Assembly (NCBI RefSeq): GCF_018417475.1 | Contig: NZ_CP054856.1 | Span: 806,001-870,000, forward strand | DNA length: 64,000 nucleotides | Origin: Novosphingobium decolorationis | GTDB taxonomy: Bacteria > Pseudomonadota > Alphaproteobacteria > Sphingomonadales > Sphingomonadaceae | Direction: 5' to 3' | Part shown: positions 25,266-33,474 of the stretch, in pieces | Position numbering within the stretch: position 1 is the stretch's first letter | How the letters are laid out: the number at the start of each line of letters is the position of its first letter | The notes under the pieces: generated by a model | What the model was told of the DNA's origin: nothing | The model's database searches: none | What the model saw: only the letters and a program-made list of their open reading frames with translations | Made by a program: the position numbers and the translations under genes

Positions 25266-26018
25266 TCAGAGCAGCACGTCATGCGCCAGGTTGAACGATT
25301 GGCCCGCCCCGATCTGCAGCTGCCCGGCCGATCGCTTGCGGTAGAGGACCAGCTCGTCGTCGGCGTAAAGCGCCCAGCCATCCAGGCGCGCCAGCCCGGT
25401 GACCAGCCAGCTGTCGATCGCCAGCAGCAGCCCCGAACCGATCACCTTGAAACCGGACATGCCCTTACGCAGTGCCAGCGCCGGAACGTCGCCCGCTTCC
25501 ACGTCGCCCAGGAAGGCCACCAGTTCGAGGTCCTCGGCATCCCCGATCACCTTGCGCAGCTCATCCTGCCTTTTCCTGTCGAAGACAGGCGGATCGCTAG
25601 GAAGCTTGCGCAGCTTTGCCTCGGGATCACGCGCGATCGCAGCGGCCAGCGCCTCCTGCGTTTCCGCCGCCTCGTTGCGCGCCCTGGTCACCTGGCCCTT
25701 CTGCGCCGCCAGCTGGCGCTTCACGCCGGCCAGTTGCTCCTCAACCTGCGCCGAAACCGTCACCAGCTGATCAAGCACCACGCACGCAGCGTCCCCGATC
25801 GCCGCGCCTTCGGGCACCGCATATCCCAGCTCCTCGAGCTTGACGGCTACCTTCGCCATATCTTCGCAGTTCGAAAGCGCTGCATTGACCTTGCCCAGGA
25901 CGTCGTCGCCTTCGCCCAGCTTGAAAGGCGTTTCCGCCAGCAGGAGCGTGATCAACTCCAGCGTTTGCGCGGCATCTACCTCTTTGGCCTGTTCGGCCTG
26001 TGCCGAATTACCGGACAT
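25266..26018 (-). CDS. phage protein with central coiled coil, unknown function
   Basis: A 250-residue acidic protein. Residues 90-135 form a coiled coil (QVEEQLAGVKRQLAAQKG, then ARNEAAETQEAL), preceded by a helical domain and followed by a beta-rich C-terminal domain with repeated L-V or Y-R strands. A GGAGGTAGGAG ribosome site before the ATG predicts strong expression, as for a virion protein. It lies between the portal and an Ala/Gly-rich protein. No family is recognised. Confidence 0.6.
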   Translation of the reverse strand: MSGNSAQAEQAKEVDAAQTLELITLLLAETPFKLGEGDDVLGKVNAALSNCEDMAKVAVKLEELGYAVPEGAAIGDAACVVLDQLVTVSAQVEEQLAGVKRQLAAQKGQVTRARNEAAETQEALAAAIARDPEAKLRKLPSDPPVFDRKRQDELRKVIGDAEDLELVAFLGDVEAGDVPALALRKGMSGFKVIGSGLLLAIDSWLVTGLARLDGWALYADDELVLYRKRSAGQLQIGAGQSFNLAHDVLL

Positions 26019-26032
26019 ATCTCCTACCTCCT

Positions 26033-26731
26033 TCAGTTCCCGAGGACGAACTTGCCAAGGCTGGACGCGGCCGCCTCGGCCCCGCGAACGCCTGTCACGA
26101 TATCGGCGGCAGATCCCCTTCGGCCGCGCAGCTCGCGCGCGCGGCGGGCTGCGATCTCAGCCTCGTCGCGTGTCGCGAGCCCGGGGCTTGCGTAACCATC
26201 GTTGTTCGCCAGGAGCATGCTCGCACCCGTGGTTGCCGCCGTGGTCGCGGCCGCCGTTCCGGCAGTCTTCAGCATCGAAGTCTTTCCGGGGGCAGCATTC
26301 CCACCGGCGGACGGCCCCGGCGCCGACCCTCCACCCGCAGCCAATTCTGCACCGGCCGCCCCGGCCGCTCCGGCCGCTCCGCCCGCGGCAGCGCCTGTCG
26401 CAGCACCAGCGCCAGCGCCTGCCGTTCCGGTCACCACGATCGGAGCACCAGCTGCCGCAGCCGTCCCCGCGGCGGCACCACCTGCAGCGGCCGCCGTACC
26501 AGCAGCAGCGGTCCCTGCAGCTGCAGTTCCTGCCGCTGCCGTACCGGCCGCCGCTGCGCCCGCGGCACCTGCCGCCCCAGCACCGGCAGCCCCCGCCGCG
26601 CCGGCAGCGCCAGCTGCCGCACCGCCACTCCCAGCCATGGCACCACTGGCAGCCAGTCCCAACGGCCCGGCCGCCAGCACGCCCAGCCCGATACCCAGCG
26701 CTGGCAGCGCAAATTTCTTCAATCCACTCAT
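26033..26731 (-). CDS. extreme Ala/Gly-rich repeat protein of the structural operon
   Basis: A 232-residue protein. The first 30 residues are a hydrophobic, signal-like or membrane segment (LPALGIGLGVLAAGPLGLA). Residues about 35-150 are almost only Ala, Gly, Thr and Val, with runs of A-A-A-G-T pentads. The C-terminal 60 residues are normal and charged (TRDEAEIAARRARELRGRRG) and end in SLGKFVLGN. GAGGAG lies upstream of the ATG. Similar hydrophobic, low-complexity proteins with a conserved tail occur near terminase and portal genes in podoviruses and may be minor virion or pilot proteins; that is inference. Confidence 0.55.
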   Translation of the reverse strand: MSGLKKFALPALGIGLGVLAAGPLGLAASGAMAGSGGAAAGAAGAAGAAGAGAAGAAGAAAAGTAAAGTAAAGTAAAGTAAAAGGAAAGTAAAAGAPIVVTGTAGAGAGAATGAAAGGAAGAAGAAGAELAAGGGSAPGPSAGGNAAPGKTSMLKTAGTAAATTAATTGASMLLANNDGYASPGLATRDEAEIAARRARELRGRRGSAADIVTGVRGAEAAASSLGKFVLGN

Positions 26732-26746
26732 CTCAAGGAACTCCTC

Positions 26747-28288
26747 TCAAACGCCCGCAAATTCATCGAAATCACCATCATTCTGGATCATCATCGCAGG
26801 GTTGATCCTCGGCCTCCCGCGAATGTCGGAAATCACATGCTCACCCTCGACGGCTGCGTACTGCTCGCCGTCGCAAACGTGCGTGAAAATGGTATCGGCA
26901 ACCTCAAGGTGCCCGCGCGTCTCACCAGCCCCCATATCGGCCTCCCGGTATCGGTATCCGCCCAGATGCCCGCGAATGAGGTGCTTGCAGCTGGGATCGA
27001 CCGCGTACCCATCGTGCTGCGCCTGAACGCTCCAGATCGCCTCATGGCGCAGCGCCTGTCGGTTCGTCTTCGCCTTGTGCGCACGGTGCCCCAGCGCCTT
27101 CTCGAACGCCCGGATCCAGTCGCGCTCATCATCCTCGTTGTCCTTGGCGCGCCAAGCCGCCGGATCACCCACGAAGCGCACCCGATCGGGATCCACATCG
27201 GGAAAATGCTCAGCCATCATCGCGCGAACCATCTGCCCAAAGGCGGTCGGCCCGATCTTGCGCAGGGTCTTGCCCTGCTCGAGGAAGCTCACCGCCTCAC
27301 GCAAGGACCGGAAGTGCCCCTCGATTGTCCGCTGGGTCGCTACTGCCGAAGCGAAAAGCCCCTGGTCGAACCCCACCACCAGCATGCGGTTCGGATCGAA
27401 TGTAATCGGGCGCACATGGCGTGCATAATCGAACTGGGGATTGACCGGCTGACCGTGCTGCATTGGCACGAACTTGTTGTCGATCATGCGCGCAACGTAG
27501 TCGGGCCGATGCTTGTTCAGCGCGGCCTGAATTGCATAATAACCCTTGGGAAGGTTGTGCAGGTTTTCGGCGCCAGGCGATCGGCCGCCGGGTTGGATGA
27601 ACACCTCCATCAGCGGGCGATCACCCAGCGCCTCGACCAGCGCCGGATCCATGAACTCGCCCAGGTTCTTCTCGATAGCCAGGCCGTAGATCCAGTTATC
27701 CATGTAAGGGGCGTTGAGCGACAGGATGATCTGCTGGTCGACCACCAGCGCCGGATCAAGATCGGACGCACGGCCGACACGGCCGGACAGGAACGCCAGC
27801 AGATCGGGCGACTGAAGGTCCGCCTCATCGATCATCACCGCCACAACTTCCCAGCCACGGCACGCTTCCTCGACCGACCGGTCACCGATCGCGCGAAATT
27901 CGATCTCGAAATCGCACACGTCGATCGCGCGACCATGTTCATCCTGCGCCAGGATCAACGTCAGCTTGTGCGTGAACGGTGCCTTCCAGGTGAAATGCCC
28001 ATCGGTTTCGGGATGGATCCGGAACCACGATGGCAGCGTATTCTTCTCGATATTCGGGTAGGTTTCGCGGATCACGCCCACGCGCGCTTTGCGCCGCAGC
28101 ACCCCATTCGCATCGTACCGCCCGCCCTGCCGCGTTCCGACCCGCCGCAACGCCCGAAGCGCCGTCATCGTCTTGGCCGACCCTACAGGCCCGATGATGA
28201 TTTTCAGAAACGCCCGCGAAAGCAGGAAATCGTCCGAAATCGGCCCGGGCGAATTGAGGCGCCGGACCTCAAGGTTGGCCGCGCTCAT
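26747..28288 (-). CDS. terminase large subunit
   Basis: A 513-residue DNA-packaging motor. The Walker A motif is G-P-V-G-S-A-K-T at about residues 33-40; a Walker B-like V-V-A-V-M-I-D-E-A-D lies near 155; the nuclease domain has V-V-G-F-D-Q-G, matching the first catalytic Asp of terminase nucleases, and a later EVADTIFTH block. It cleaves concatemers and drives DNA into the procapsid through the portal. It is coupled to the small-subunit gene upstream by an ATGA overlap. Confidence 0.92.
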   Translation of the reverse strand: MSAANLEVRRLNSPGPISDDFLLSRAFLKIIIGPVGSAKTMTALRALRRVGTRQGGRYDANGVLRRKARVGVIRETYPNIEKNTLPSWFRIHPETDGHFTWKAPFTHKLTLILAQDEHGRAIDVCDFEIEFRAIGDRSVEEACRGWEVVAVMIDEADLQSPDLLAFLSGRVGRASDLDPALVVDQQIILSLNAPYMDNWIYGLAIEKNLGEFMDPALVEALGDRPLMEVFIQPGGRSPGAENLHNLPKGYYAIQAALNKHRPDYVARMIDNKFVPMQHGQPVNPQFDYARHVRPITFDPNRMLVVGFDQGLFASAVATQRTIEGHFRSLREAVSFLEQGKTLRKIGPTAFGQMVRAMMAEHFPDVDPDRVRFVGDPAAWRAKDNEDDERDWIRAFEKALGHRAHKAKTNRQALRHEAIWSVQAQHDGYAVDPSCKHLIRGHLGGYRYREADMGAGETRGHLEVADTIFTHVCDGEQYAAVEGEHVISDIRGRPRINPAMMIQNDGDFDEFAGV

Positions 28289-28896
28289 TCATCGCCTCCC
28301 GTCGGATCCTTGGGGATCACGCCAAGAACCTCGCCATCGATTACGGCACCTGTCGAACGCCGGATTTCACCGATTTCCTCGTGCACCACCACTCCGCGGA
28401 TCGTCGCATCCACCGCCACCGGTTTCTTGGAATGGATGAACGACATGAGCCCCTCGGCACACCGCACACGCAGCGCCTGGGCCTCGGCGTAGGTCATTCG
28501 TTCAGTGACGATATTCGGCGTCCCGTCCTTGCGGAAGCTGTGTACCTTGGACTGTTCCGATGCCTGGATCAGCACCTCGGGATCCGTAGACTGGATCTGC
28601 ATCAGCGTGATCGCCGGATCCTGCCCGAACTGGCTGATGTAGCGCGCAAAATCATCCGTCCGCCTGTTCTTGGCCCCCTTGGGCCGCCCTCGGCCGCGTT
28701 CCTCGCGTGCAGCGCGCAACACGGCAAGCCGCCCTGCACTCGGCCCCAGCTTCTCACGCGCCTCGGCCATCTCCTCGGGCGTCAGGGGATCCAGCAGCTC
28801 CAACTGCTCTTCCTCCGCCTGCGCTTGGTCGAACAAGGCCTTGGCCTCGGCCACCATGCCCTCGGCTTCCAGTTTTCCACCGGGCTCAGTTGACAC
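28285..28896 (-). CDS. putative terminase small subunit
   Basis: A 203-residue protein from a GTG at 28896 that has GGGGAGG five bases upstream; the longer ATG frame from 28956 lacks a ribosome site. Residues about 15-70 are an acidic coiled helix, followed by an AT-hook-like basic patch (RGRGRPKGAKNRRTDDF) common in small terminase subunits, and then a beta-rich C-terminus (VAVDATIRGVVVHEEIGEI). It is the first gene of the leftward structural operon. Small terminases recognise the packaging site, which is often close to this gene; the adjacent non-coding region is the natural candidate. Confidence 0.75.
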   Translation of the reverse strand: MSTEPGGKLEAEGMVAEAKALFDQAQAEEEQLELLDPLTPEEMAEAREKLGPSAGRLAVLRAAREERGRGRPKGAKNRRTDDFARYISQFGQDPAITLMQIQSTDPEVLIQASEQSKVHSFRKDGTPNIVTERMTYAEAQALRVRCAEGLMSFIHSKKPVAVDATIRGVVVHEEIGEIRRSTGAVIDGEVLGVIPKDPTGGDE

Positions 28897-29629
28897 AAGC
28901 ACCTCCCCGTCTAACCTGCGCCTCGTCGATGCGGTTCTCCCGAACCACCATCTCACCAGCTCCCCGCCCCGCCTCGCGCGCCCGGGTTTGAGCTCGGCAC
29001 CCCAACCCCGACCCGTTCGTCAGACCACCCGTTTCGTGCCCCTCCACAGGTCGCCCAGTCGATCCGGGACAGGGATTTTCATTTCCGATCGAAATCCGGC
29101 CACGCTCGTGCGCCTGGGTGCTCGGACGCGGCACCGCCGCGAAGGGGGCAAGGGGGGGCCGGCCGGAGGCCGAGGAGCCCCCCCAGGCGCTGCCCAGGGC
29201 GCGCCGATCGAGGTGCCCAGCCACCCCGCGCGTAAGCCTGACAGGCCAACGACGATGGCCCGAAATACACGCATTCCTGCGCCTTTCTGCCACCCCTTCC
29301 AACATCACCTTTCCAACATGCCCGATCACATCGCCCGAAAACGGCAGATTTCCGCCATTCCGGTTGGACCAGGTCGAAAGCCCGGATCCGCACGCCTGGA
29401 CCGCCTCGAGCCCGCCCCGGCAAAGCACCATCGCCACCGGCCGAGCCTCACCAGGCGCACCCAGATCGCCAGCCCGCGTTCCAGCCCCGAAAGTTTTCGC
29501 CACCCTCCCCCGAATTACGGTGCTGACAGGGGCCAGGCGATCACCAGGAGCCGAGGCGGCCGAATATCCGCCCCCTAGTTTATTCGTTTCCCGCAGAAAT
29601 CCGCCGTTTCCATCCATGCTGACAAGGGT

Positions 29630-29876
29630 GGTTCCAGACTGGAACCAACTTGGAACCGACATGGAACCTCTAAACATCTGATTTACATTGATAATGAAGG
29701 CTGGTTCCAAAGTTCCAGTAATCCCCTCGCGTATGTGCGCGCGCGTGCTCGCGCATACGCGCACGCGCGCATCACGCGTGAGAGTTGACCGGAACCAGCG
29801 GAACCGGACAGAAAACGCAATGATTGCAATGTGTTGATAGTTCCAGCGCGGTTCCGGCTTGGTTCCGATTGGAACC
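29630..29876. repeat. two helically phased clusters of GGAACC/GGTTCC sites
   Basis: Left cluster: GGTTCC at 29630 and GGAACC at 29641, 29652 and 29663, each exactly 11 bp apart, then GGTTCC at 29703 and AGTTCC at 29711. Right cluster: GGAACC at 29791 and 29800, AGTTCC at 29839, GGTTCC at 29850 and 29861, GGAACC at 29871. GGAACC and GGTTCC are the same site on opposite strands. The 10-11-bp spacing puts the sites on one face of the helix, as in origin iterons or cooperative operator arrays. Confidence 0.75.
29729..29780. repeat. alternating purine-pyrimidine (GC/GT) tract with imperfect inverted repeat
   Basis: The tract consists of almost strictly alternating pyrimidine-purine steps (GCGTATGTGCGCGCG through ACGCGCGC). 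The outer parts, GCGTATG near 29729 and CATACGC ending at 29760, are an inverted repeat. Such sequence can form Z-DNA or a cruciform. It lies exactly between the two GGAACC clusters. Confidence 0.6.
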
Positions 29877-30201
29877 ACCTCCCCTGCCCCGTTTGGGCCC
29901 CGCGACTGGACAACCAATGTCTTGGACTGCCAGCGGGCCGGGGTCAAGTGAGACGAGAGGACGAGGCAAGAGCGCAGCGCCAGGCAGTCCATTTCCAGAG
30001 CCCCTGCGGGCCGGGGGAACGCAAAGAGAGAACGGCCGCGCACCGCGTCGCCTTCGGCGCCGCTGCGGCCGTACGTCGGCGCAATCTCGAAAGCGGTTAT
30101 CCAGCATTCAAACCCACGCAAAACCGCCAGTTCACGCCCCGCCGAATGTCCGCGAGGCGCGGACGCAAACCTAAGCGCGCGCGCGAAGATGAAATTCTCT
30201 A

Positions 30202-30230
30202 TTGACACAAATTTCTGTGCCGCTTTATAG
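30202..30230 (+). promoter_or_regulatory. sigma-70-type early promoter with possible operator
   Basis: TTGACA at 30202-30207, a 17-bp spacer and TTATAG at 30225-30230. The spacer contains CACAAATTTCTGTG, an imperfect palindrome that could be an operator. CTGTGCCGC (30215-30223) and GCGGCACAG (30245-30253) form a 9-bp inverted repeat spanning the start region. It would drive the 51-residue gene and the ArdC-like gene. Confidence 0.65.
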
Positions 30231-30286
30231 GTACAGCAACGACGGCGGCACAGGGCCGCGTCGATGGTCAGAAAGGACCTGTCACC

Positions 30287-30442
30287 ATGAAGCACATGCT
30301 CCTCGATATGGGCTGTCACAGCCTCGAAGTTGAAGTCGCCGACGACGTCGACCTGGACGAACGTTTCCGCGCCAAGGACCTGCACACCGGCGAGACGATC
30401 CTCGTCAACGGTTGGCTCATCGACAACGCCGAGGAGATCTGA
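30287..30442 (+). CDS. small acidic phage protein, 51 aa
   Basis: ATG at 30287 with AAAGGA eight bases upstream; 51 codons to a TGA at 30442. The product begins M-K-H-M-L-L-D-M-G-C-H and is strongly acidic (EVEVADDVDLDERF) with a beta-like end (ETILVNGWLIDNAEE). It is the first gene after a good promoter and directly precedes the ArdC-like gene by three bases. Small acidic early phage proteins are often DNA mimics or inhibitors of host enzymes; here that is only a suggestion from charge and context. Confidence 0.7.
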   Translation: MKHMLLDMGCHSLEVEVADDVDLDERFRAKDLHTGETILVNGWLIDNAEEI

Positions 30443-30445
30443 ACC

Positions 30446-31384
30446 ATGGCCAAGATCGACACATACCAGCAGGTCACCGACCGGATCGTTGCCGCCCTCG
30501 AGGAGGGCACGCGCCCCTGGCAAAAGCAGTGGGTCAACGGCGGCGCCATCATGGATCCGCGCCGCTCCAACGGCGAACGCTATCGCGGGATCAACGTCCT
30601 CCTGCTCTGGATGAGCGCAGCCGAACGCGGCTTTTCCGGCCGCAGCTGGTTTACATTCAAGCAGGCGCTCGACCTTGGCGCCAACGTCCGCAAGGGCGAA
30701 AAGGGCACGCAGATCGTCTTCTTCAAGAAGCTCGACATCAAGGAACAGAACGATGCCGGCGAGGACGTCTCGCGCTTGGTCCCCATGCTCAAGACCTATA
30801 CCGTCTTCAACGCCGACCAGATCGAGAACCTGCCCGATCAGTTCCGCACTGCCCCTGTCCAGATCGTTGGCGGCAAGGACCGAGACGAGGCGTGTGAGGC
30901 CGCCCTGCGCAGCTCCGGCGCCGACATTCGCGAAACCGACCACGCCCAGGCCTATTACGCCCCTGGCGCCGATTTCGTGAACATGCCCCGCTTCGAACTG
31001 TTCACCTCGACCAGCGGCTTCCTCGCCACCCTGGCACATGAGCTTTGCCACTGGACGGGCCACACAAACCGCCTCGATCGCGCCCAGCTCAATGAGTTCG
31101 GCTCGAAGGACTACGCGTTCGAGGAACTGGTCGCCGAAATCGGCGCGGCCATGGTCGGCGCGCGCCTGGGCATCTTTGGCGAACACATCGACAACCACGC
31201 CGCCTACGTGGAAAGCTGGCTCAAGGCCCTTCGCAACGACAAGCGCATGATCTTCAAGGCGGCCACCATGGCCCAGGCCGCGGCTGATATGGTCCTGGCC
31301 AACGCGGGCGAGCTCGAGGCATTCGAGCTCGAGGAGGAACCCGAAACGATCGAACAGCCGGAGCAGCTGGTCCTCTTCGCCTGA
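30446..31384 (+). CDS. ArdC-like antirestriction protein (ssDNA-binding plus zinc metallopeptidase-like domain)
   Basis: A 312-residue protein of the ArdC/DUF1738 type. The N-terminal domain has Y-Q-Q-V-T-D-R-I-V-A-A-L-E-E-G-T-R-P-W-Q, R-G-I-N-V-L-L-L and W-F-T-F-K-Q-A, the usual ssDNA-binding signature. The C-terminal domain carries the zinc motif H-E-L-C-H at 198-202 followed by W-T-G-H, then a helix with YAFEELVAEIGAAMVGARLG that would supply the third ligand. ArdC of plasmid RSA/pSa protects incoming DNA from restriction. Its own promoter and opposite orientation to the structural operon suggest immediate-early expression on DNA entry. Confidence 0.85.
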   Translation: MAKIDTYQQVTDRIVAALEEGTRPWQKQWVNGGAIMDPRRSNGERYRGINVLLLWMSAAERGFSGRSWFTFKQALDLGANVRKGEKGTQIVFFKKLDIKEQNDAGEDVSRLVPMLKTYTVFNADQIENLPDQFRTAPVQIVGGKDRDEACEAALRSSGADIRETDHAQAYYAPGADFVNMPRFELFTSTSGFLATLAHELCHWTGHTNRLDRAQLNEFGSKDYAFEELVAEIGAAMVGARLGIFGEHIDNHAAYVESWLKALRNDKRMIFKAATMAQAAADMVLANAGELEAFELEEEPETIEQPEQLVLFA

Positions 31385-31404
31385 ACGCGCACACCACGCA
31401 CCAC

Positions 31405-31436
31405 GAAGGGCCGGGGCAGCGATGCTCCGGCCCTTC
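31405..31436. terminator. bidirectional hairpin between convergent genes
   Basis: GAAGGGCCGG at 31405-31414 pairs perfectly with CCGGCCCTTC at 31427-31436, 12-base loop. It lies in the 77-bp gap between the ArdC-like gene and the convergent helicase gene, where a two-way terminator is expected. The flanking T-runs are weak. Confidence 0.55.
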
Positions 31437-31461
31437 CGTATGTCGGGAGCGCGCGCGCTCA

Positions 31462-33474
31462 TCACCCCACCTCGCGCTTCTGCTCGGCCACCCAGGAGGT
31501 CACCGCCTCGGCCGCGCAGGCCTTCGGCAGGTCCGCCTCGTCGAACACCTCGCACAGGGGCACCAGGACCGCGCGGGACTTCACGTGGCCAAACTTCATG
31601 TCCACGCCCGTCTCGGCCCCCGGCACGCGCGCCAGGGACTGTTTCCAGCCCGCACTGCGCCAGTTGCTGTCCTCGAAAACCTTGTCCAGGCCGCGATGCG
31701 AATTCGCCACCGCCAGCCACCCGGGCACACTTTGATCGAACGGGCCCACGCCCCAACGGGCCGGGGATTTACCCGCCGGGGGCTTGCGCTCAGCACGCAC
31801 GATCTTGAGGCCGATCTGCGAAAGCCGCTCGTTCGCCCGCCGCGCCTGGTCGTTTTCGGTTTCCCCGGGCATCAGCGTCTCGCACGAATGCTCCACCGCG
31901 CGCCAGATCCACGTGCCGATCTGCTCGCGCTCATCGCCTCCGCGCGCCTGCTGCAGGCTGGTCAGCATGTACTTGATGCAGGCGACGTGGTCCGGATCGC
32001 TTTCGGCAATCTCGGCCATGCGCTGTGGCCGGCACTCGGCCACCCAATGGGCAATATCCTCGTCGCTCGGCACCGCGTGCACGTCGTCGCTTATCAGCAC
32101 GTCGGCACAGGCCAGCAGCGTCCCGAACTGGTCGCAGGCGCGGCTCACGTGCCCCAGCTCGGCCAGCTGCGCGTGAAACTTCGCCTTGGTCGCCACCAGG
32201 CGCGGCCAGCCATCGATCATGCGGCGCAGCAGCTGCCGCCCCATCACGCCGAAATCCGTTGTTCGCAGCGCCTCCGGCTCCTTCGCCCCCTGTGGGATCG
32301 GGCCCAGCTCCAGGATGGCCAGGCGCGATCGGTCCTGAGGCTCCATCGGCGGGATAATGATGGAGGAGAACCAGAACGAACTTTGCAGCGTGAATTCCAC
32401 CGCGCCGTGATCGCTGCTCCCGCGTGAAGCCGTATCCCCGCTCGAGGCGATGCGCGCCAGGCCCACGATGGCATCGGTGTGCCGGCTGTCCTTGGCCGCC
32501 TCGAGCTCGTCGATCATCACCGGGACGGTGGAATTCTTCAGGCTCGATCGGATCCCGGCTGCTGTCGTGTCGCTGGTCCGGAACACGCCGTTGCCGAACA
32601 AGCGGTGCACCAGCCCATCTTTGCCGTTCAGCGTCGATTTGCCGGTGCCAGCACCGCCCGTGATCCACACGTGCGGGCGCCAGGGCAGCGCGCCGCCGAT
32701 CATCCCCGCGCCGATCGCGCCCAGGCACAGGATCGGGTCGAGCAACGGGCGCTTCCAGTTCCAGGTCTGCAGCAGGGCCAGCAACTTTTCGGCCGGCCGC
32801 GCGTCGATTTCCTCGTGCCAGGGGCGCGGGATCGGTTCGGCCGACTGATAGACGTAGCGTTCGTGCAGGCCCGTGTCGGCCCAGCGCCAGCCCTTCAGCG
32901 TGCCGTCCACCCTGGGCACGCTCGCCAGGATCTTGTCCCCGCAATGCAGCACCAGGCCGCCCGCGCCCTTTTCGGGCCGATGCGCCCCGCGCCCACGCAG
33001 GCGCCCGGCCGGATCGAACACCCCCTTGCGCACGCACTCCACGATCAGCGCCTGGGCGGACTTCGCCTGGTCGAACCCGATCAGGCGCGAAGGCTCCACT
33101 TCCACCCAGCCCTTCCCGGCAATCTGCTCGCGCACCGGCTTGGAATACTGGCCAAAGTTCGCCTCCAGCCACCCCAGCTTCGGGCCGAACAGCGCGATCA
33201 GCCCGTTCTTGCCATGCCGGTTTCCCGCCTCCAGGCCGACGAGCTGCCCGTTGTAGTTCAGATAGAAACAGGTCTGCTTACCGGTCAGATCCTGCATGTT
33301 GCCCAGCGGCGTGATCGGGCATCCCGGCGGAAAGCGATCGTAATCGTCCTCGCCACTACGCCCGGTTTCCGGCCCGATGTCGCCGGGCTGGGCAAAGTCG
33401 GGCGCGGGCTGCGGATTGGCCAGCGCTTCCTCGATGGGGTTGGAGCTCACGCCGCCACCCCGCGCAGCGGACAT
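31462..33474 (-). CDS. phage replicative P-loop ATPase/helicase
   Basis: A 670-residue protein. The N-terminal module (about residues 52-110) starts C-P-I-T-P-L-G and is also found in the 118-residue protein at 38310. The ATPase core has Walker A GGAGTGKST at about 273-281 and Walker B V-M-I-D-E-L-E, followed by a sensor-like region with SSGDTASRG. This pattern fits SF3- or AAA+-type phage replicative helicases. The ATG at 33474 has an AGAGG ribosome site; a GTG at 33450 that overlaps the upstream TGA is an alternative. Last gene of the leftward replication operon. Confidence 0.75.
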   Translation of the reverse strand: MSAARGGGVSSNPIEEALANPQPAPDFAQPGDIGPETGRSGEDDYDRFPPGCPITPLGNMQDLTGKQTCFYLNYNGQLVGLEAGNRHGKNGLIALFGPKLGWLEANFGQYSKPVREQIAGKGWVEVEPSRLIGFDQAKSAQALIVECVRKGVFDPAGRLRGRGAHRPEKGAGGLVLHCGDKILASVPRVDGTLKGWRWADTGLHERYVYQSAEPIPRPWHEEIDARPAEKLLALLQTWNWKRPLLDPILCLGAIGAGMIGGALPWRPHVWITGGAGTGKSTLNGKDGLVHRLFGNGVFRTSDTTAAGIRSSLKNSTVPVMIDELEAAKDSRHTDAIVGLARIASSGDTASRGSSDHGAVEFTLQSSFWFSSIIIPPMEPQDRSRLAILELGPIPQGAKEPEALRTTDFGVMGRQLLRRMIDGWPRLVATKAKFHAQLAELGHVSRACDQFGTLLACADVLISDDVHAVPSDEDIAHWVAECRPQRMAEIAESDPDHVACIKYMLTSLQQARGGDEREQIGTWIWRAVEHSCETLMPGETENDQARRANERLSQIGLKIVRAERKPPAGKSPARWGVGPFDQSVPGWLAVANSHRGLDKVFEDSNWRSAGWKQSLARVPGAETGVDMKFGHVKSRAVLVPLCEVFDEADLPKACAAEAVTSWVAEQKREVG

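Larger units (their letters stand above)
28897..30286. other. large non-coding phage region (candidate packaging/origin/late-promoter region)
   Basis: About 1.39 kb between the divergent small terminase and early genes without a convincing gene; the frames here have no ribosome sites and look like shadows. It contains a very G/C-rich part with a G-run to C-run hairpin (about 29143-29187), two TTCCAACAT copies (29297-29305 and 29311-29319), two clusters of GGAACC sites (29630-29876) around an alternating purine-pyrimidine tract, and an early promoter at the right end. The leftward late promoter must also lie here, but I cannot identify it by eye. Confidence 0.6.

Noticed and set aside
26202..27026. 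Pro/Ala-rich plus-strand frame opposite the Ala/Gly-rich gene
   Set aside because: Produced by the same GC-rich repeats; no ribosome site and it runs into the terminase gene antisense.
29143..29187. G-run/C-run hairpin as a terminator
   Set aside because: It has no following T-run on either strand and lies in a broadly GC-rich stretch; kept only as part of the non-coding region.
28886..31756. 956-codon minus-strand open frame across the non-coding region and the ArdC-like gene
   Set aside because: It is antisense to a clear ArdC-like gene, has no ribosome site, and its product is low-complexity Arg/Gly; long shadow frames are common at this GC.
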